From contig CAZJFH010000062.1 of NCBI GenBank assembly GCA_964545205.1, forward strand, positions 1 to 29,960: 29,960 bases of DNA, written 5' to 3'. The notes under the pieces were generated by a model. It had not been told where the DNA came from and made no database searches. It was given only the letters and a program-made list of their open reading frames with translations. Positions 14,982 through 23,380 of the stretch are shown here, piece by piece. Positions within the stretch are counted from its first letter, which is position 1. The number at the start of each line of letters is the position of its first letter. The position numbers and the translations under genes are program-made. Source of the DNA: CAZJFH01 sp964545205 (lineage in GTDB: Bacteria; Pseudomonadota; Alphaproteobacteria; Rhodospirillales; Magnetospirillaceae).

Positions 14982-16346
14982 TCAGAGGTAGTTCACCAGG
15001 CTGAGCTTGCGGACCTGCGAGACGGTCGCGAACGACATCTCCAGCGCCAGGCTGGTCGCCTGCAGCTTGGTCACCGCCTCGGCCGTGTCGACGTTCTCCA
15101 GCTCGTCGATGCGGATCGACAGATAGTCGGCATAGATGCGCTGGCGCTCGATCGCCTTGTCCACCTCGACCTGGTTCATGCCGATCTCGTACTGGATGCT
15201 GCGCAGATCGCGGCTGCTCTCGTCGATCTCGGCGACCTGGATGGTCCGCGCGGTCGGCGGCGTGATGGCGCCGGGCAGGCCGGCGCCGACGGCGTCGAAG
15301 CTGATCGTCGTGCCGCCGACGGCGATGGAATAGCTGGCCTGGGCCGCCCCGTCGGGGACGTTGACCGAGCCCACGGCGCCGCCGATGTCGACGGTCACGG
15401 TGGTGAAGCCGGCGCCGACGGTCGAGCTGATCTGCACCGGCGACAGCGCGTTCGGCAGCCCGGTGACCGCCAGGTTCTCGACGTTCATCGCCGTCTGGGC
15501 GTCGGAAAGCTCCCACGGCCGCGCCTCGTAGGCCTCGCGGTCGGCGAACTGCGCCGGCGAGTACTCGACGACGCTGTCGAGCAGGTCGCCGGCGACGTCG
15601 ACCAGGCGGCTGGCGAAGTCCTCCCAGTTGGCCGGGTCGCCCCAGTCCTGCGCGATCATGCCCAGGGCGCGGAACGCCTTCTCGTAGGCGGGGTCGTCGG
15701 CCTTGATGCCGATGTCGATCTCGCGGTTCTCGTCGACGCGGTGCGAGGCGGTGATCTGGTCGCCGACATAGAAGTGGGCGCCGTCCTGGCGATGGGCGGC
15801 GGCGTCCTCGGGGAACGGTCGCGGCTCGGCCGAGCTGCTGCCGGGCGTGCCCTCGACCGAGTAGACGGCGGCGAATTCCTCGACGGTGCCGTAGTCGAAC
15901 GACACCGGCCGCTGGTCGGTGCGCCCGCCGGCGAACAGGTAGACGCCGTCGACGCTGACGTTGAGCACGTGCTGCAGCGACTTCATGGCGGTGAACGCCG
16001 CCTTGCGGATGTCCTCGACGTCGTCGGCCTGCAGCGAGTCGAGCTTGCCCGAGAAGTCCTGCAGCTGCTGGCGGAAATCGCGCACGGTCTTCATCGAGGC
16101 GTCGACGCTGTTCTCGGTGACCTTCAGCCGCAGCTCGGCCGCCTCGTTGTTGAGCTTGTAGCGCTCGGCGGCGGTGCGCTGGTTTTCGAGATTGACCAGC
16201 CGCTGCGAGGTGTTGGCGATGCCGGAATAGCTCTGCGAGTTCTTTCCGGTCGTCACCTGAAGCTGATAGGTCTGCTGCTGGCGCTGCAGCTTCATCATCT
16301 GGTTCGTGAGAACCGTATGGCTGGTCAGGGTCGAAACGCGGTCCAT
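14982..16346 (-). CDS. flgL: Flagellar hook-associated protein 3 FlgL
   Basis: 454 residues, longer than the roughly 300-320 of enteric FlgL. The N-terminus (VSTLTSHTVLTNQMMKLQ, then QVTTGKNSQSYSGI) and C-terminus (ALEMSFATVSQVRKLSLVNYL) form the flagellin-like D0/D1 coiled helices. SVDGVYLFAGGRTDQRP is the conserved FlgL segment where the exposed domain begins. Residues about 165-345 form an enlarged surface domain. The protein is exported and forms the hook-filament junction together with FlgK. It starts 8 bp after flgK in the same operon. Confidence 0.92.
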   Translation of the reverse strand: MDRVSTLTSHTVLTNQMMKLQRQQQTYQLQVTTGKNSQSYSGIANTSQRLVNLENQRTAAERYKLNNEAAELRLKVTENSVDASMKTVRDFRQQLQDFSGKLDSLQADDVEDIRKAAFTAMKSLQHVLNVSVDGVYLFAGGRTDQRPVSFDYGTVEEFAAVYSVEGTPGSSSAEPRPFPEDAAAHRQDGAHFYVGDQITASHRVDENREIDIGIKADDPAYEKAFRALGMIAQDWGDPANWEDFASRLVDVAGDLLDSVVEYSPAQFADREAYEARPWELSDAQTAMNVENLAVTGLPNALSPVQISSTVGAGFTTVTVDIGGAVGSVNVPDGAAQASYSIAVGGTTISFDAVGAGLPGAITPPTARTIQVAEIDESSRDLRSIQYEIGMNQVEVDKAIERQRIYADYLSIRIDELENVDTAEAVTKLQATSLALEMSFATVSQVRKLSLVNYL

Positions 16347-16354
16347 GGCGGGCC

Positions 16355-18805
16355 TCAGCTACGGATGATGCTGTTGAGGACGTCGAAGAGCTCCTTGCTC
16401 GCCGTGATCACCCGGGCGGAGGCCGCGTAGGCCTGCTGGTAGACCATGAGCTGCGAGAGTTCCTCGTCGAGATTGACGCCGCCGTCCGAGCGGATCTTGT
16501 CCTCCAGCGTGCCCTTGAGGGCCTGGTGGTAGGACAGCTTGCTCTCGGCCGCCGCGGCGCGCGACGAACTGGTGGAGATGATGGTGGCGGCGTATTCGGC
16601 GAAGGTGACCGTGACGTCGAACACGTCGCCGGCGCGCCTGAAGCTGGTGGGATCGGCCAGCAGCTTGGCGTAGTCCTTGGCGACGCTGGCGTCGCCGGGC
16701 GACAGGTAGAACTTGCCCTTGTTGGCGTCGAACTGCATGGCGCCGCGGCTCAACAGCTCGGGCGACTGCAGGATGTCGCCGCGCACCGCCAGCTTCTCGG
16801 CCGTGCGCACGGCGGCGGGGGCCAGCGACAGGTTGCCGACCAGGTCGCCGGCGGTCTGGCTGATCGCCATCTCGCCGCCGGCCTTGTGGCGCAGGCGCAG
16901 GCGGTAGCCGCCGCCGTCGTACACCGTCGAGGCGGCGACCTCGCCGCCGGGGAAGGCGGCGTCGACGGCGCTCGCCACCTGGTCCAGGGTCCAGCCGGCG
17001 CTCAGGTTGACCGCCGCCATCAGGCCGCTGGAGTCGCGGATCTCGATGGTCGAGTTGCTGGGCACGCGCCAGGTGTCGGCGACCACCTTGGACTGGTGGA
17101 TGTCGCGGGCGTCGGCGGCGGTGAACATGTCGTTGAGGCCGAAGAAGTACGAGAAGCCGTTCCTGGTCTCCTCGTAGGTCGGCCCGGCGTCGCCGTCGAC
17201 GTTGAAGTCGATGGTCACGTCCGCCGCCGCGGCGCTGCCCGAGGGCAGCAGCCCCAGCGTCGTCTTCAGGCCGGCGCCGCCGTCGGCGACCAGCATGTCG
17301 CGGCCGCCGTCGTTGGCGACCCGCAGGCGATAGCTGCCGTCGACCTGGATGACGCTGGCGGTGACGCCGATGGCGGCGGCGTTGATCTTGCCGGCGATGG
17401 TCTGCAGGCTGTCGCCGGCGGTGATCGCCACGGCACCGAGCACGCCGGTGTCGTCGGTGAAGGTCAGGGTGTCGTTGGCGCCGGCGACCGCCGCGGTCGA
17501 GGACGCGAACGCGGCGCCGTCGTGGACGTCGGTGTGCTGGTCGCGGAACGCCAGGCCGTAGGTGGTGTCGTTCAGGCGGATGTCGAACTTGCCGGTGGCC
17601 GGATCGATCGCGGCGGTGGCGCCGGCGAGGTTGGGTCCGGCGGGATCCTGCAGCCAGCCCTCGATCGCCGAGGCGACGGCGTCGATGGTCCACGGCCCGT
17701 TCAGCGCGCCGCCGGCGCCTTCCATCAGCGTGTTCAGCGAGGTGCGGAAGGCGGCGTTGCCGCTGGAATCGAACAGCGCGATGCTGACGTCGCCGCCGCT
17801 CATGCGGATCGTCTGGTTGGCCGAGTCGATGAACGTCCGCGAGCCTTCCATCGTCTGGATCAGCGACGGGTAGCCGGCCCCGCGGTTGTGGATCTGGTTC
17901 ATCGTCTCCTTGAGCTGCGACGACATCTCGTCGAGGGACGAGTGCAGGCCGGGCAGCAGCTTGTCGCGCATCTCCATCATCGCCGCCATCTTGCCCGAGC
18001 CGAACTCGAGCGTGCGGCTGGCCCCGGCGACGGTGACCGAGTACATCTCCATCGAGGCGTCGCCGTCGGTGGTCGGCACGTGGCTGAGGTGCTGCGGCTC
18101 GTCCGAGAGCAGCAGCAGGCCCGAGCCCGAATAGATCGTCACCGACCCGTCGGCGCGGGTGTAGTAGTTGATGTCCATGTACTCGGACAGGGTGTTCAGC
18201 GACAGGTCGCGCTGGTCCATCAGCTCGGTCGAGTCGGCGCCGCGCGCCATCGCGCCCATGATCTGGGCGTTGAGGTCGTCGATGCGGTCGAGCTGGTTGT
18301 TGACGTCCTCGACCGCCGAGGCGATCTCGGCGTCGGCCTGCAGCCGCAGCGACTGCACCTCCTCGCTGAGATAGTTCAGCCGCAGCGCGAGGTCGTTGGC
18401 GCTGCGCACCGCCATCGCCTGGTTCAGCGGCTTGTCCGGGTACTGGGCCAGGGTCTCGATCACCGTCGAGAAGTCGGCGACCAGATGGCTGATCGAGGTG
18501 TTGTCGGCGGGGGTTCCGAACAGGTCCTGCAGGCGGGTGTAGTAAGAGGTCGCCGTCTCCTGGTGGGCCGTGCGCCCGGTCTCCAGGCGCAGGCTCTTCA
18601 TCAGCTTCTCGTCGATGATCCGGGTGACGTCGCCGACCTGCACGCCGGCGCCGTAGCCGCCGAGCACCTTGGATTCCGGCGACAGGATCTTGCGGTTGTA
18701 GCCTTCGGTGTTGACGTTGGCGATGTTGCGCGAGATCACGTCGATGCCGCGCTGGGCGGTCAGCAGCCCCGAAATCGCGCTCTGGAACCCGAGTGTGAGA
18801 GACAT
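16355..18805 (-). CDS. flgK: Flagellar hook-associated protein 1 FlgK
   Basis: 816 residues, much larger than the 450-550 of many homologues. The N-terminal rod/hook motif is clear (ISRNIANVNTEGYNRK, 24-39). The C-terminus has LDEELSQLMVYQQAYAASAR and ASKELFDVLNSIIRS, the D0 helix of axial proteins. In between, about residues 330-690 hold Ala/Gly/Asp-rich beta segments including two copies of a WTxDxVASAx(E/D) element, which probably form extra surface domains. It is exported and builds the hook-filament junction. It follows the flgN-like gene by 25 bp and precedes flgL by 8 bp. Confidence 0.94.
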   Translation of the reverse strand: MSLTLGFQSAISGLLTAQRGIDVISRNIANVNTEGYNRKILSPESKVLGGYGAGVQVGDVTRIIDEKLMKSLRLETGRTAHQETATSYYTRLQDLFGTPADNTSISHLVADFSTVIETLAQYPDKPLNQAMAVRSANDLALRLNYLSEEVQSLRLQADAEIASAVEDVNNQLDRIDDLNAQIMGAMARGADSTELMDQRDLSLNTLSEYMDINYYTRADGSVTIYSGSGLLLLSDEPQHLSHVPTTDGDASMEMYSVTVAGASRTLEFGSGKMAAMMEMRDKLLPGLHSSLDEMSSQLKETMNQIHNRGAGYPSLIQTMEGSRTFIDSANQTIRMSGGDVSIALFDSSGNAAFRTSLNTLMEGAGGALNGPWTIDAVASAIEGWLQDPAGPNLAGATAAIDPATGKFDIRLNDTTYGLAFRDQHTDVHDGAAFASSTAAVAGANDTLTFTDDTGVLGAVAITAGDSLQTIAGKINAAAIGVTASVIQVDGSYRLRVANDGGRDMLVADGGAGLKTTLGLLPSGSAAAADVTIDFNVDGDAGPTYEETRNGFSYFFGLNDMFTAADARDIHQSKVVADTWRVPSNSTIEIRDSSGLMAAVNLSAGWTLDQVASAVDAAFPGGEVAASTVYDGGGYRLRLRHKAGGEMAISQTAGDLVGNLSLAPAAVRTAEKLAVRGDILQSPELLSRGAMQFDANKGKFYLSPGDASVAKDYAKLLADPTSFRRAGDVFDVTVTFAEYAATIISTSSSRAAAAESKLSYHQALKGTLEDKIRSDGGVNLDEELSQLMVYQQAYAASARVITASKELFDVLNSIIRS

Positions 18806-18830
18806 GGCGAGACCCCGGCCGGACGAGACG

Positions 18831-19259
18831 TCAGAAGTTGTCGTTGATCTGCAGCGACGCCGCGCCCAGCGGCTCGAACTCGCCGCGCCTGGTGTAGCCG
18901 ACGGCGTCCTGCTGGCGCTGCTTGCGCGCCTCGTGCATGACGCCTTCGAGCAGCGTGCTCGAGCATTCGATGCCGACCTTGAGCAGGCGCACGTTGTCTT
19001 CCATCAGCGCCTCGATCTCGCCGGCGACGGCGCGCAGCTCCTCGTGCTCGTGCTCGTCGAGCTCCGAAGCCAGGCCGGGATTGTTGGCGACCGCGGCGAC
19101 CTGCGCCTGGTACAGCCGCACCAGGCTGATCTTGTTGGGCAGGGTCTCCTCGACGGCGGCATGGTCGTGCCGCGTCAGCGCGTCGTTCTCGCGCGACAGC
19201 AGATCGCGCAACTCGACGAGCACGGAGCTGAGCTGTTCGTGGCAGGTTTCGGCACGCAT
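18831..19259 (-). CDS. FlgN-like flagellar export chaperone
   Basis: 142 residues from ATG 19259, which is preceded by GAGGTG. The protein is almost entirely helical and acidic to neutral, with LVELRDLLSRENDALTRHD near the start, characteristic of FlgN/FliT-like chaperones, and no membrane segment. It would bind FlgK and FlgL subunits in the cytoplasm and escort them to the export apparatus. Position supports this: it is the first gene of the operon, 25 bp upstream of flgK, and 34 bp downstream of a near-perfect sigma-54 promoter. Longer in-frame reading upstream (to 19493) would run through that promoter and is rejected. FlgN is weakly conserved, so the name is an inference. Confidence 0.72.
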   Translation of the reverse strand: MRAETCHEQLSSVLVELRDLLSRENDALTRHDHAAVEETLPNKISLVRLYQAQVAAVANNPGLASELDEHEHEELRAVAGEIEALMEDNVRLLKVGIECSSTLLEGVMHEARKQRQQDAVGYTRRGEFEPLGAASLQINDNF

Positions 19260-19292
19260 CTCACACCTCGAAGACAATGACGCCGAACCTCT

Positions 19293-19308
19293 TGCGAGAA
19301 GCGTGCCA
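19293..19308 (-). promoter_or_regulatory. Sigma-54 promoter for flgN-flgK-flgL(-flbT-flaF)
   Basis: On the minus strand TGGCACGCTTCTCGCA has GG and GC separated by exactly 10 bases and matches the sigma-54 consensus TGGCACG-N4-TTGCA at nearly every position. It ends 33 bp before the flgN-like ATG. Class III flagellar operons of alphaproteobacteria are typically sigma-54 dependent. Confidence 0.88.
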
Positions 19309-19381
19309 TCCAGGAAACCGAGGCGCCGCCTCGGAAAGCCGCGGCCCGGCGGCGCCGCTTCGGCAATAATCGCCCCGCGGC

Positions 19382-19396
19382 CGGCAATTCCTGCCG
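19382..19396. promoter_or_regulatory. FlbD/ftr-like enhancer palindrome, flgN operon
   Basis: CGGCA-ATTCC-TGCCG, a five-base inverted repeat with a five-base spacer (extended to six by C19381/G19397). It lies 73 bp upstream of the sigma-54 promoter at 19293-19308, about 107 bp from the expected transcription start. This is the usual place for an FlbD-type activator site, and the sequence resembles Caulobacter ftr elements. Confidence 0.65.
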
Positions 19397-19433
19397 GGAT
19401 CACCCGCGACGCGCCGGGGCGGCGCGCAAACGA

Positions 19434-19462
19434 CGACGGCCGCCCCGGAAGGGCGGCCGTCG
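19434..19462 (-). terminator. Hairpin terminator candidate after flgI-flgJ
   Basis: A perfect 12-bp stem (CGACGGCCGCCC at 19434-19445, its complement at 19451-19462) with a five-base loop, 27 bp after the flgJ stop on the minus strand. It is followed by CGTTTG only, so the T run is weak. It separates the flgI-flgJ unit from the next operon's enhancer. Confidence 0.55.
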
Positions 19463-19489
19463 CGGACGGGCCGGTCGGCGCGGCGCGCC

Positions 19490-19804
19490 TCACTCGACTT
19501 CCTGCATCTCGAGCAACTGGCGCTCGATGGCGTCGCTGAGGCTGAAGGAGCCGCGCTTGGACATCTCCTTCGAGTACTCGTCGACCATCATCGAGCGGAA
19601 CATCTCCTCGCCGTGGCCGCCGCCGAACAGGGGATCGGTGCCGATGCCCTGGAACATGTGCTGCAGCATCTGGCCGATGAACAGCGCCTCGAACTTCTCG
19701 GCGGCGGCGCGCGCCTCCTCCGGCTTGCCGGCGACGGTGGTCTCGGCGATCTTGCCCTGGTCCATGTACAGGGCGGCCATGCTGGGAATGCCGCTGGTCT
19801 GCAT
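19490..19804 (-). CDS. flgJ: Rod-binding protein FlgJ, N-terminal-domain-only form
   Basis: 104 residues. AAEKFEALFIGQMLQHMFQGI followed by GGGHGEEMFRSMMVDEYSKEMSKRG is the conserved rod-binding domain of FlgJ (CheL-like). The C-terminal muramidase domain of enteric FlgJ is absent, as is usual in alphaproteobacteria, so a separate lytic enzyme must open the peptidoglycan. It acts in the periplasm as a scaffold or cap for rod assembly. ATG 19804 is 1 bp after the flgI stop, so the two are co-translated. Confidence 0.88.
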   Translation of the reverse strand: MQTSGIPSMAALYMDQGKIAETTVAGKPEEARAAAEKFEALFIGQMLQHMFQGIGTDPLFGGGHGEEMFRSMMVDEYSKEMSKRGSFSLSDAIERQLLEMQEVE

Positions 19805-19805
19805 G

Positions 19806-20945
19806 TCACATCACCTCGATTTCGGCCTGGAGCGCGCCCGCCGCCTTGATCGCCTGCAGGATGGTGATCATGTCGCGCGGGCCGACGCCCATGGCGTTCA
19901 GTCCGTTGACCAGCTCCTGCAGCGTCACGCTCTGCGGCAGCACGCCCAGGCGCCGGTCGGAATCCTCGTCGATCTCGATGTCGGTGCGCGGCACCGTGGT
20001 CGTCTCGCCGCCGGTCGAGAACGGCGCCGGCTGCGAGACCTGCGGCGTCTCGGTGATGCGGATCGTCAGGTTGCCCTGGGCGATGGCGACGGTGCTGATG
20101 CGCACGTTCTCGCCCATCACGATGGTGCCCGACTGCTCGTCGATCAGCACGCGCGCCATCTGGTCGGGCTGGATGCGCAGCTGCTCGACGTCGGTCAGCA
20201 GGCCGACGACGTCGTTCTGGTAGGACGGCGGCACCTGGAGCTGGACGGTGGCCGGATCGGCCGGCACCGCCGCCTCGCCGCCGACGAAGGCGTTGATCGC
20301 CTGGGCGATGCGGCGCGCCGTGGTCAGGTCGGGGTTGCGCAGGCTGATCTTGACCGATTCGAGGCTGGCGAGCTCGAACGGCAGCTCGCGCTCGACGATG
20401 GCGCCGCTGGCGATGCGGCCGTTGGTCGGCACGCCGCGGGTCACCGTCTGGCCCTGGCCCTGGGCGGAGAAGCCGCCGACCGCCAGCGGGCCCTGCGCGA
20501 CGGCGTAGACCTCGCCGTCGGCGCCGACCAGCGGCGTGACCAGGAGCGTGCCGCCGAGCAGGCTCTTGGCGTCGCCGAGCGCGCTGGCCGCGACGTCGAT
20601 GCGGGTGCCCTGGCGCGAGAACGGCGGCAGCACCGCGGTGACCATCACCGCGGCCACGTTCTTGGGCTGCAGGTTGGCCTCGCGGGTGTTGACGCCCAGG
20701 CGCTCGAGCATGCCGATCAGGCTCTGCTTGGTGAAGGCGTTGTTGTTGAGGGTGTCGCCGGTGCCGTTCAGGCCGACGACCAGGCCGTATCCGACGAGCA
20801 GGTTGTCGCGGATGCCCTCGAAGTCGGCGATGTCCTTGAGGCGCGAGTTGGCGGCGGCCGGAGCCGGGACCATCAGCGCCACGCCGATCAGCGCGGCGAG
20901 CAGCGCGCGGGCGGCTTTGCGGCAGTTGGCGAAGACACCGATCAT
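19806..20945 (-). CDS. flgI: Flagellar P-ring protein FlgI
   Basis: 379 residues, normal for FlgI. A signal peptide is visible: basic MIGVFANCRKAAR, hydrophobic ALLAALIGVALMVPA, cleavage after APAAA. The mature protein begins with SRLKDIADFEGIRDNLLVGYGLVVGL, and ends with LQELVNGLNAMGVGPRDMITILQAIKAAGAL, both hallmarks of FlgI. It forms the periplasmic P-ring around the rod. ATG 20945 has AGAGGAA upstream; longer reading frames upstream would cover the sigma-54 promoter. It is followed by flgJ after 1 bp. Confidence 0.95.
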   Translation of the reverse strand: MIGVFANCRKAARALLAALIGVALMVPAPAAANSRLKDIADFEGIRDNLLVGYGLVVGLNGTGDTLNNNAFTKQSLIGMLERLGVNTREANLQPKNVAAVMVTAVLPPFSRQGTRIDVAASALGDAKSLLGGTLLVTPLVGADGEVYAVAQGPLAVGGFSAQGQGQTVTRGVPTNGRIASGAIVERELPFELASLESVKISLRNPDLTTARRIAQAINAFVGGEAAVPADPATVQLQVPPSYQNDVVGLLTDVEQLRIQPDQMARVLIDEQSGTIVMGENVRISTVAIAQGNLTIRITETPQVSQPAPFSTGGETTTVPRTDIEIDEDSDRRLGVLPQSVTLQELVNGLNAMGVGPRDMITILQAIKAAGALQAEIEVM

Positions 20946-20987
20946 TTCCGTTCCTCTTGGTGCGGGTCGCACGTTCGCGCTTCCTCT

Positions 20988-21003
20988 TGCGAACGGCGTG
21001 CCA
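20988..21003 (-). promoter_or_regulatory. Sigma-54 promoter for flgI-flgJ
   Basis: On the minus strand TGGCACGCCGTTCGCA, GG-N10-GC with the full TGGCACG -24 element. It ends 42 bp before the flgI ATG, giving an untranslated leader of about 30 bases. Confidence 0.88.
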
Positions 21004-21077
21004 GCCGGGAAACGAAGGAGATACGGGCGTTTGCCCCCGGCGAGCCGCCGCCGCCCGGTAGTTTGCTCCCGGCAGGC

Positions 21078-21092
21078 CGGCAAAAACTGCCG
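21078..21092. promoter_or_regulatory. FlbD/ftr-like enhancer palindrome, flgI operon
   Basis: CGGCA-AAAAC-TGCCG, same form as the site at 19382-19396, 74 bp upstream of the flgI sigma-54 promoter. It begins directly after the hldE stop codon (21094-21096 on the minus strand), so enhancer and hldE end nearly touch. Confidence 0.65.
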
Positions 21093-21093
21093 C

Positions 21094-22569
21094 TCAGCCG
21101 CCGGCCGGCGTGCCCATCCGCGCGATGGTCGCGGTGGTGCTCTGGCCCTCGACCAGCTCGGCCAGCACGACGCGGCCGCCATAGGACTGCACCAGCTCGG
21201 CGCCGACCACGGTGGCCACGGTGTAGTCGGCGCCCTTGACCAGGACGTCGGGGCGGAGCGCCGCGATCAGGGCCATCGGCGTGTCGTCGCCGAACAGCAC
21301 CACGGCGTCGACGGCGGCCAGCGAGGCCAGCACCGTGGCGCGGGCGCTCTCGTGCTGCACCGGCCGGCTCGGCCCCTTGAGCCGGCGCACCGATTCGTCG
21401 GAATTGAGGCCGACGACCAGGCGGTCGCAGGTGGCCCGCGCCTGTTCGATCAGCGCGATGTGGCCGGGATGGAGCAGGTCGAAGCAGCCGTTGGTGAAGC
21501 CGACGCGCAGGCCCTTGTGGCGCCAGCGCGCCGCCGCCTCGACCGCCGCGTCCAGGCTCATCACCTTGCCGGCGCCCTCCTGCAGGTCCGAACGGTGGAG
21601 CGCCGCCACCAGCTCGCGGGCATAGGCCACGGCGGTGCCGACCTTGGCGACGACGATGCCGGCGGCGGCATTGGCCAGCCGCGCCGCCTCGACCAGGGCG
21701 CCGCCGGCGGCCAGCGCGGCGGCGACGGTGGCCAGCACGGTGTCGCCGGCGCCGGAGACGTCGAACACCTCGCGCGCCTCGGCCGGCAGATGGACCGGCG
21801 CCGCGTCGCGGGCGAGAAGGGTCATGCCCTCCTGGCTGCGGGTCGCCAGCACGGCGTCGAGGCCGCAGGTCTCGACCAGGCGGCTCGCGGCGGCGACCAC
21901 CGCCTCGTCGCCGTCGACGGCCATGCCGGCGGCCTCGGCCAGCTCCTTGCGGTTGGGCGTCACCAGGTGGGCGCCGCGATAGACGGCGTAGTCGCGGCCC
22001 TTGGGGTCGACGATGACCCGCTTGCCGGCGGCCCGCGCCATGCCGACGATCTCGGCGACGACCGCCGGCGTCAGCACGCCCTTGCCGTAGTCGGACAGCA
22101 CCACCACCGCGGCCTCGGCGATCATCGCGGCGATCGCCTGCAGCATGCGCTCGATCGTCTGCTGCTGGATCGCGGCCGCGGTCTCGCAGTCGGCGCGCAG
22201 CAGCTGCTGGCTGCCGGCGATGTAGCGGGTCTTGATCGTGGTCTGGCGGCCCTGCTCGACGATCAGGCAGGGATCGACCGCCTGCAGCTCGCCGACCAGG
22301 CGGCCGAGCTCGCGGCCGGCGTCGTCGTCGCCGACGACGGCGACGAAGGTCGGCGCGGCGCCCAGCGCCACCAGGTTGCGCACCACGTTGCCGGCGCCGC
22401 CGAGCATGGCCGCCTCGCGGCGGATGCGCATCACCGGGATCGGCGCCTCGGGCGAGATGCGGTCGACGTCGCCGTAGACGAAGCGGTCGAGCATGGCGTC
22501 GCCGATGCACAGGACGCGGACGCCGCGCATCGCGTCCACCAGCGAGGTCAGTTTGGCGAGGTCGTGCAT
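21094..22569 (-). CDS. hldE: Bifunctional heptose 7-phosphate kinase/heptose 1-phosphate adenylyltransferase
   Basis: 491 residues, full length for HldE (RfaE). The N-terminal ribokinase-like domain (1-325) shows GGAGN at 57-61 and DVSGAGDT at 270-277 with the catalytic Asp276. The C-terminal nucleotidyltransferase domain (about 350-491) shows FTNGCFDLLHPGH at 358-370 with the HxGH motif, and VKGADYT. It phosphorylates D-glycero-beta-D-manno-heptose 7-phosphate and then makes the ADP-heptose precursor used for LPS core. It sits between flgI and fliX, apart from other heptose genes (no gmhA, gmhB or hldD here). It ends just before the flgI enhancer and has no obvious terminator. Confidence 0.93.
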   Translation of the reverse strand: MHDLAKLTSLVDAMRGVRVLCIGDAMLDRFVYGDVDRISPEAPIPVMRIRREAAMLGGAGNVVRNLVALGAAPTFVAVVGDDDAGRELGRLVGELQAVDPCLIVEQGRQTTIKTRYIAGSQQLLRADCETAAAIQQQTIERMLQAIAAMIAEAAVVVLSDYGKGVLTPAVVAEIVGMARAAGKRVIVDPKGRDYAVYRGAHLVTPNRKELAEAAGMAVDGDEAVVAAASRLVETCGLDAVLATRSQEGMTLLARDAAPVHLPAEAREVFDVSGAGDTVLATVAAALAAGGALVEAARLANAAAGIVVAKVGTAVAYARELVAALHRSDLQEGAGKVMSLDAAVEAAARWRHKGLRVGFTNGCFDLLHPGHIALIEQARATCDRLVVGLNSDESVRRLKGPSRPVQHESARATVLASLAAVDAVVLFGDDTPMALIAALRPDVLVKGADYTVATVVGAELVQSYGGRVVLAELVEGQSTTATIARMGTPAGG

Positions 22570-22756
22570 GCGATGGCCTCAAAAGCTCTGTCGTCGCCCT
22601 GGTTAGCCGAAGCCGGGCGAGGCCGCAACGCGGATCACGCCGCCTCGCCCCGGCCCCCGCCCCGAATCTGGTCCGCCCGCCCCTGCCCGCCAATCGCCCA
22701 TGCGGCCGATGGCGCGCGCCCTACCGCCTGTGCCGAGGCGCATAGGACGGCCGGAA

Positions 22757-22771
22757 TTTACCGTCTGTTAA
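22757..22771 (+). promoter_or_regulatory. Candidate CtrA box upstream of fliX
   Basis: TTTA (22757-22760), seven bases, TTAA (22768-22771) matches TTAA-N7-TTAA with one mismatch. It lies 55 bp before the fliX ATG in the 257-bp divergent gap between hldE and fliX, a position suited to a promoter element. The rest of this gap (22570-22756, 22772-22826) shows no gene. Confidence 0.45.
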
Positions 22772-22826
22772 TGGCGCGGGGCGCAGGGTACAGTCTCCGA
22801 GGCAAGTCAGACAGGCCGCGCACACC

Positions 22827-23258
22827 ATGAAGGTTTCAGGACCCGGTTCGGCTTCGAACTCGGCGCCGGCGCGCCGCACCGAGCGCGGCGACAAGCGCGA
22901 CGGCGCCTTCGCGCGCCATCTGCAGGGCGCGGGCGAGGGCCGCGAGTCGCAGCCGGTCGAGAGCCTGAATCCGCTCGCCGCCGTCGACGCGCTTCTGGCG
23001 GCGCAAAGCGTCAACGACGCCACCGACCAGGAAGGCCGCCGCCGGGTGATCCGCCGCGGCGAGGACATCCTCGACCGCCTCGAGGATCTGCGCCTCGGAT
23101 TGCTGGCCGGCGGCCTGTCGCGCGAGAGGCTGATCGCGCTGGCGCAGATCATGCGCAGCCGGCGCGAATCCGTGGCCGATCCGCGCCTCGCGGCGGTCCT
23201 CGACGAGATCGAATTGCGGGCGGAAGTCGAGCTCGCCAAGTACGCCCGCGGCGGCTGA
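22827..23258 (+). CDS. fliX: Flagellar assembly regulator FliX
   Basis: 143 residues, the usual FliX length. The N-terminal third is basic and low-complexity; the C-terminal two thirds (about 48-143) are helical with LNPLAAVDALLAAQ, RRGEDILDRLEDLRLGLL and LDEIELRAEVELAKY, the conserved FliX core. In Caulobacter FliX binds and controls FlbD, tying sigma-54-dependent flagellar transcription to completion of the basal body. This fits the presence of FlbD-like sites in front of three operons in the window. It is transcribed divergently from hldE. No clear terminator follows, only a six-T run at 23263-23268. Confidence 0.88.
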   Translation: MKVSGPGSASNSAPARRTERGDKRDGAFARHLQGAGEGRESQPVESLNPLAAVDALLAAQSVNDATDQEGRRRVIRRGEDILDRLEDLRLGLLAGGLSRERLIALAQIMRSRRESVADPRLAAVLDEIELRAEVELAKYARGG

Positions 23259-23316
23259 ATCGTTTTTTCGTGAAAATTCAGGCGAATAGGTTCGACCACG
23301 GGGCGTAACTCCGCCC

Positions 23317-23345
23317 TTGCGATGTTGGGTGGCTGTCCATATATT
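23317..23345 (+). promoter_or_regulatory. Sigma-70-type promoter for dksA
   Basis: TTGCGA (23317-23322), 17 bases, TATATT (23340-23345). Spacing is ideal and the -10 box differs from TATAAT at one position. The predicted start near 23352 leaves a leader of about 30 bases before the dksA ATG with GGGGAAGG as ribosome binding site. Confidence 0.7.
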
Positions 23346-23380
23346 CCCCCGCGTCTCTGGCCTACATTGATGGGGAAGGC

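Noticed and set aside
18831..19493. Longer N-terminus for the FlgN-like protein (up to 19493)
   Set aside because: The extension is low-complexity and would read through the sigma-54 promoter, the ftr-like palindrome and the flgJ terminator; ATG 19259 has a good ribosome binding site.
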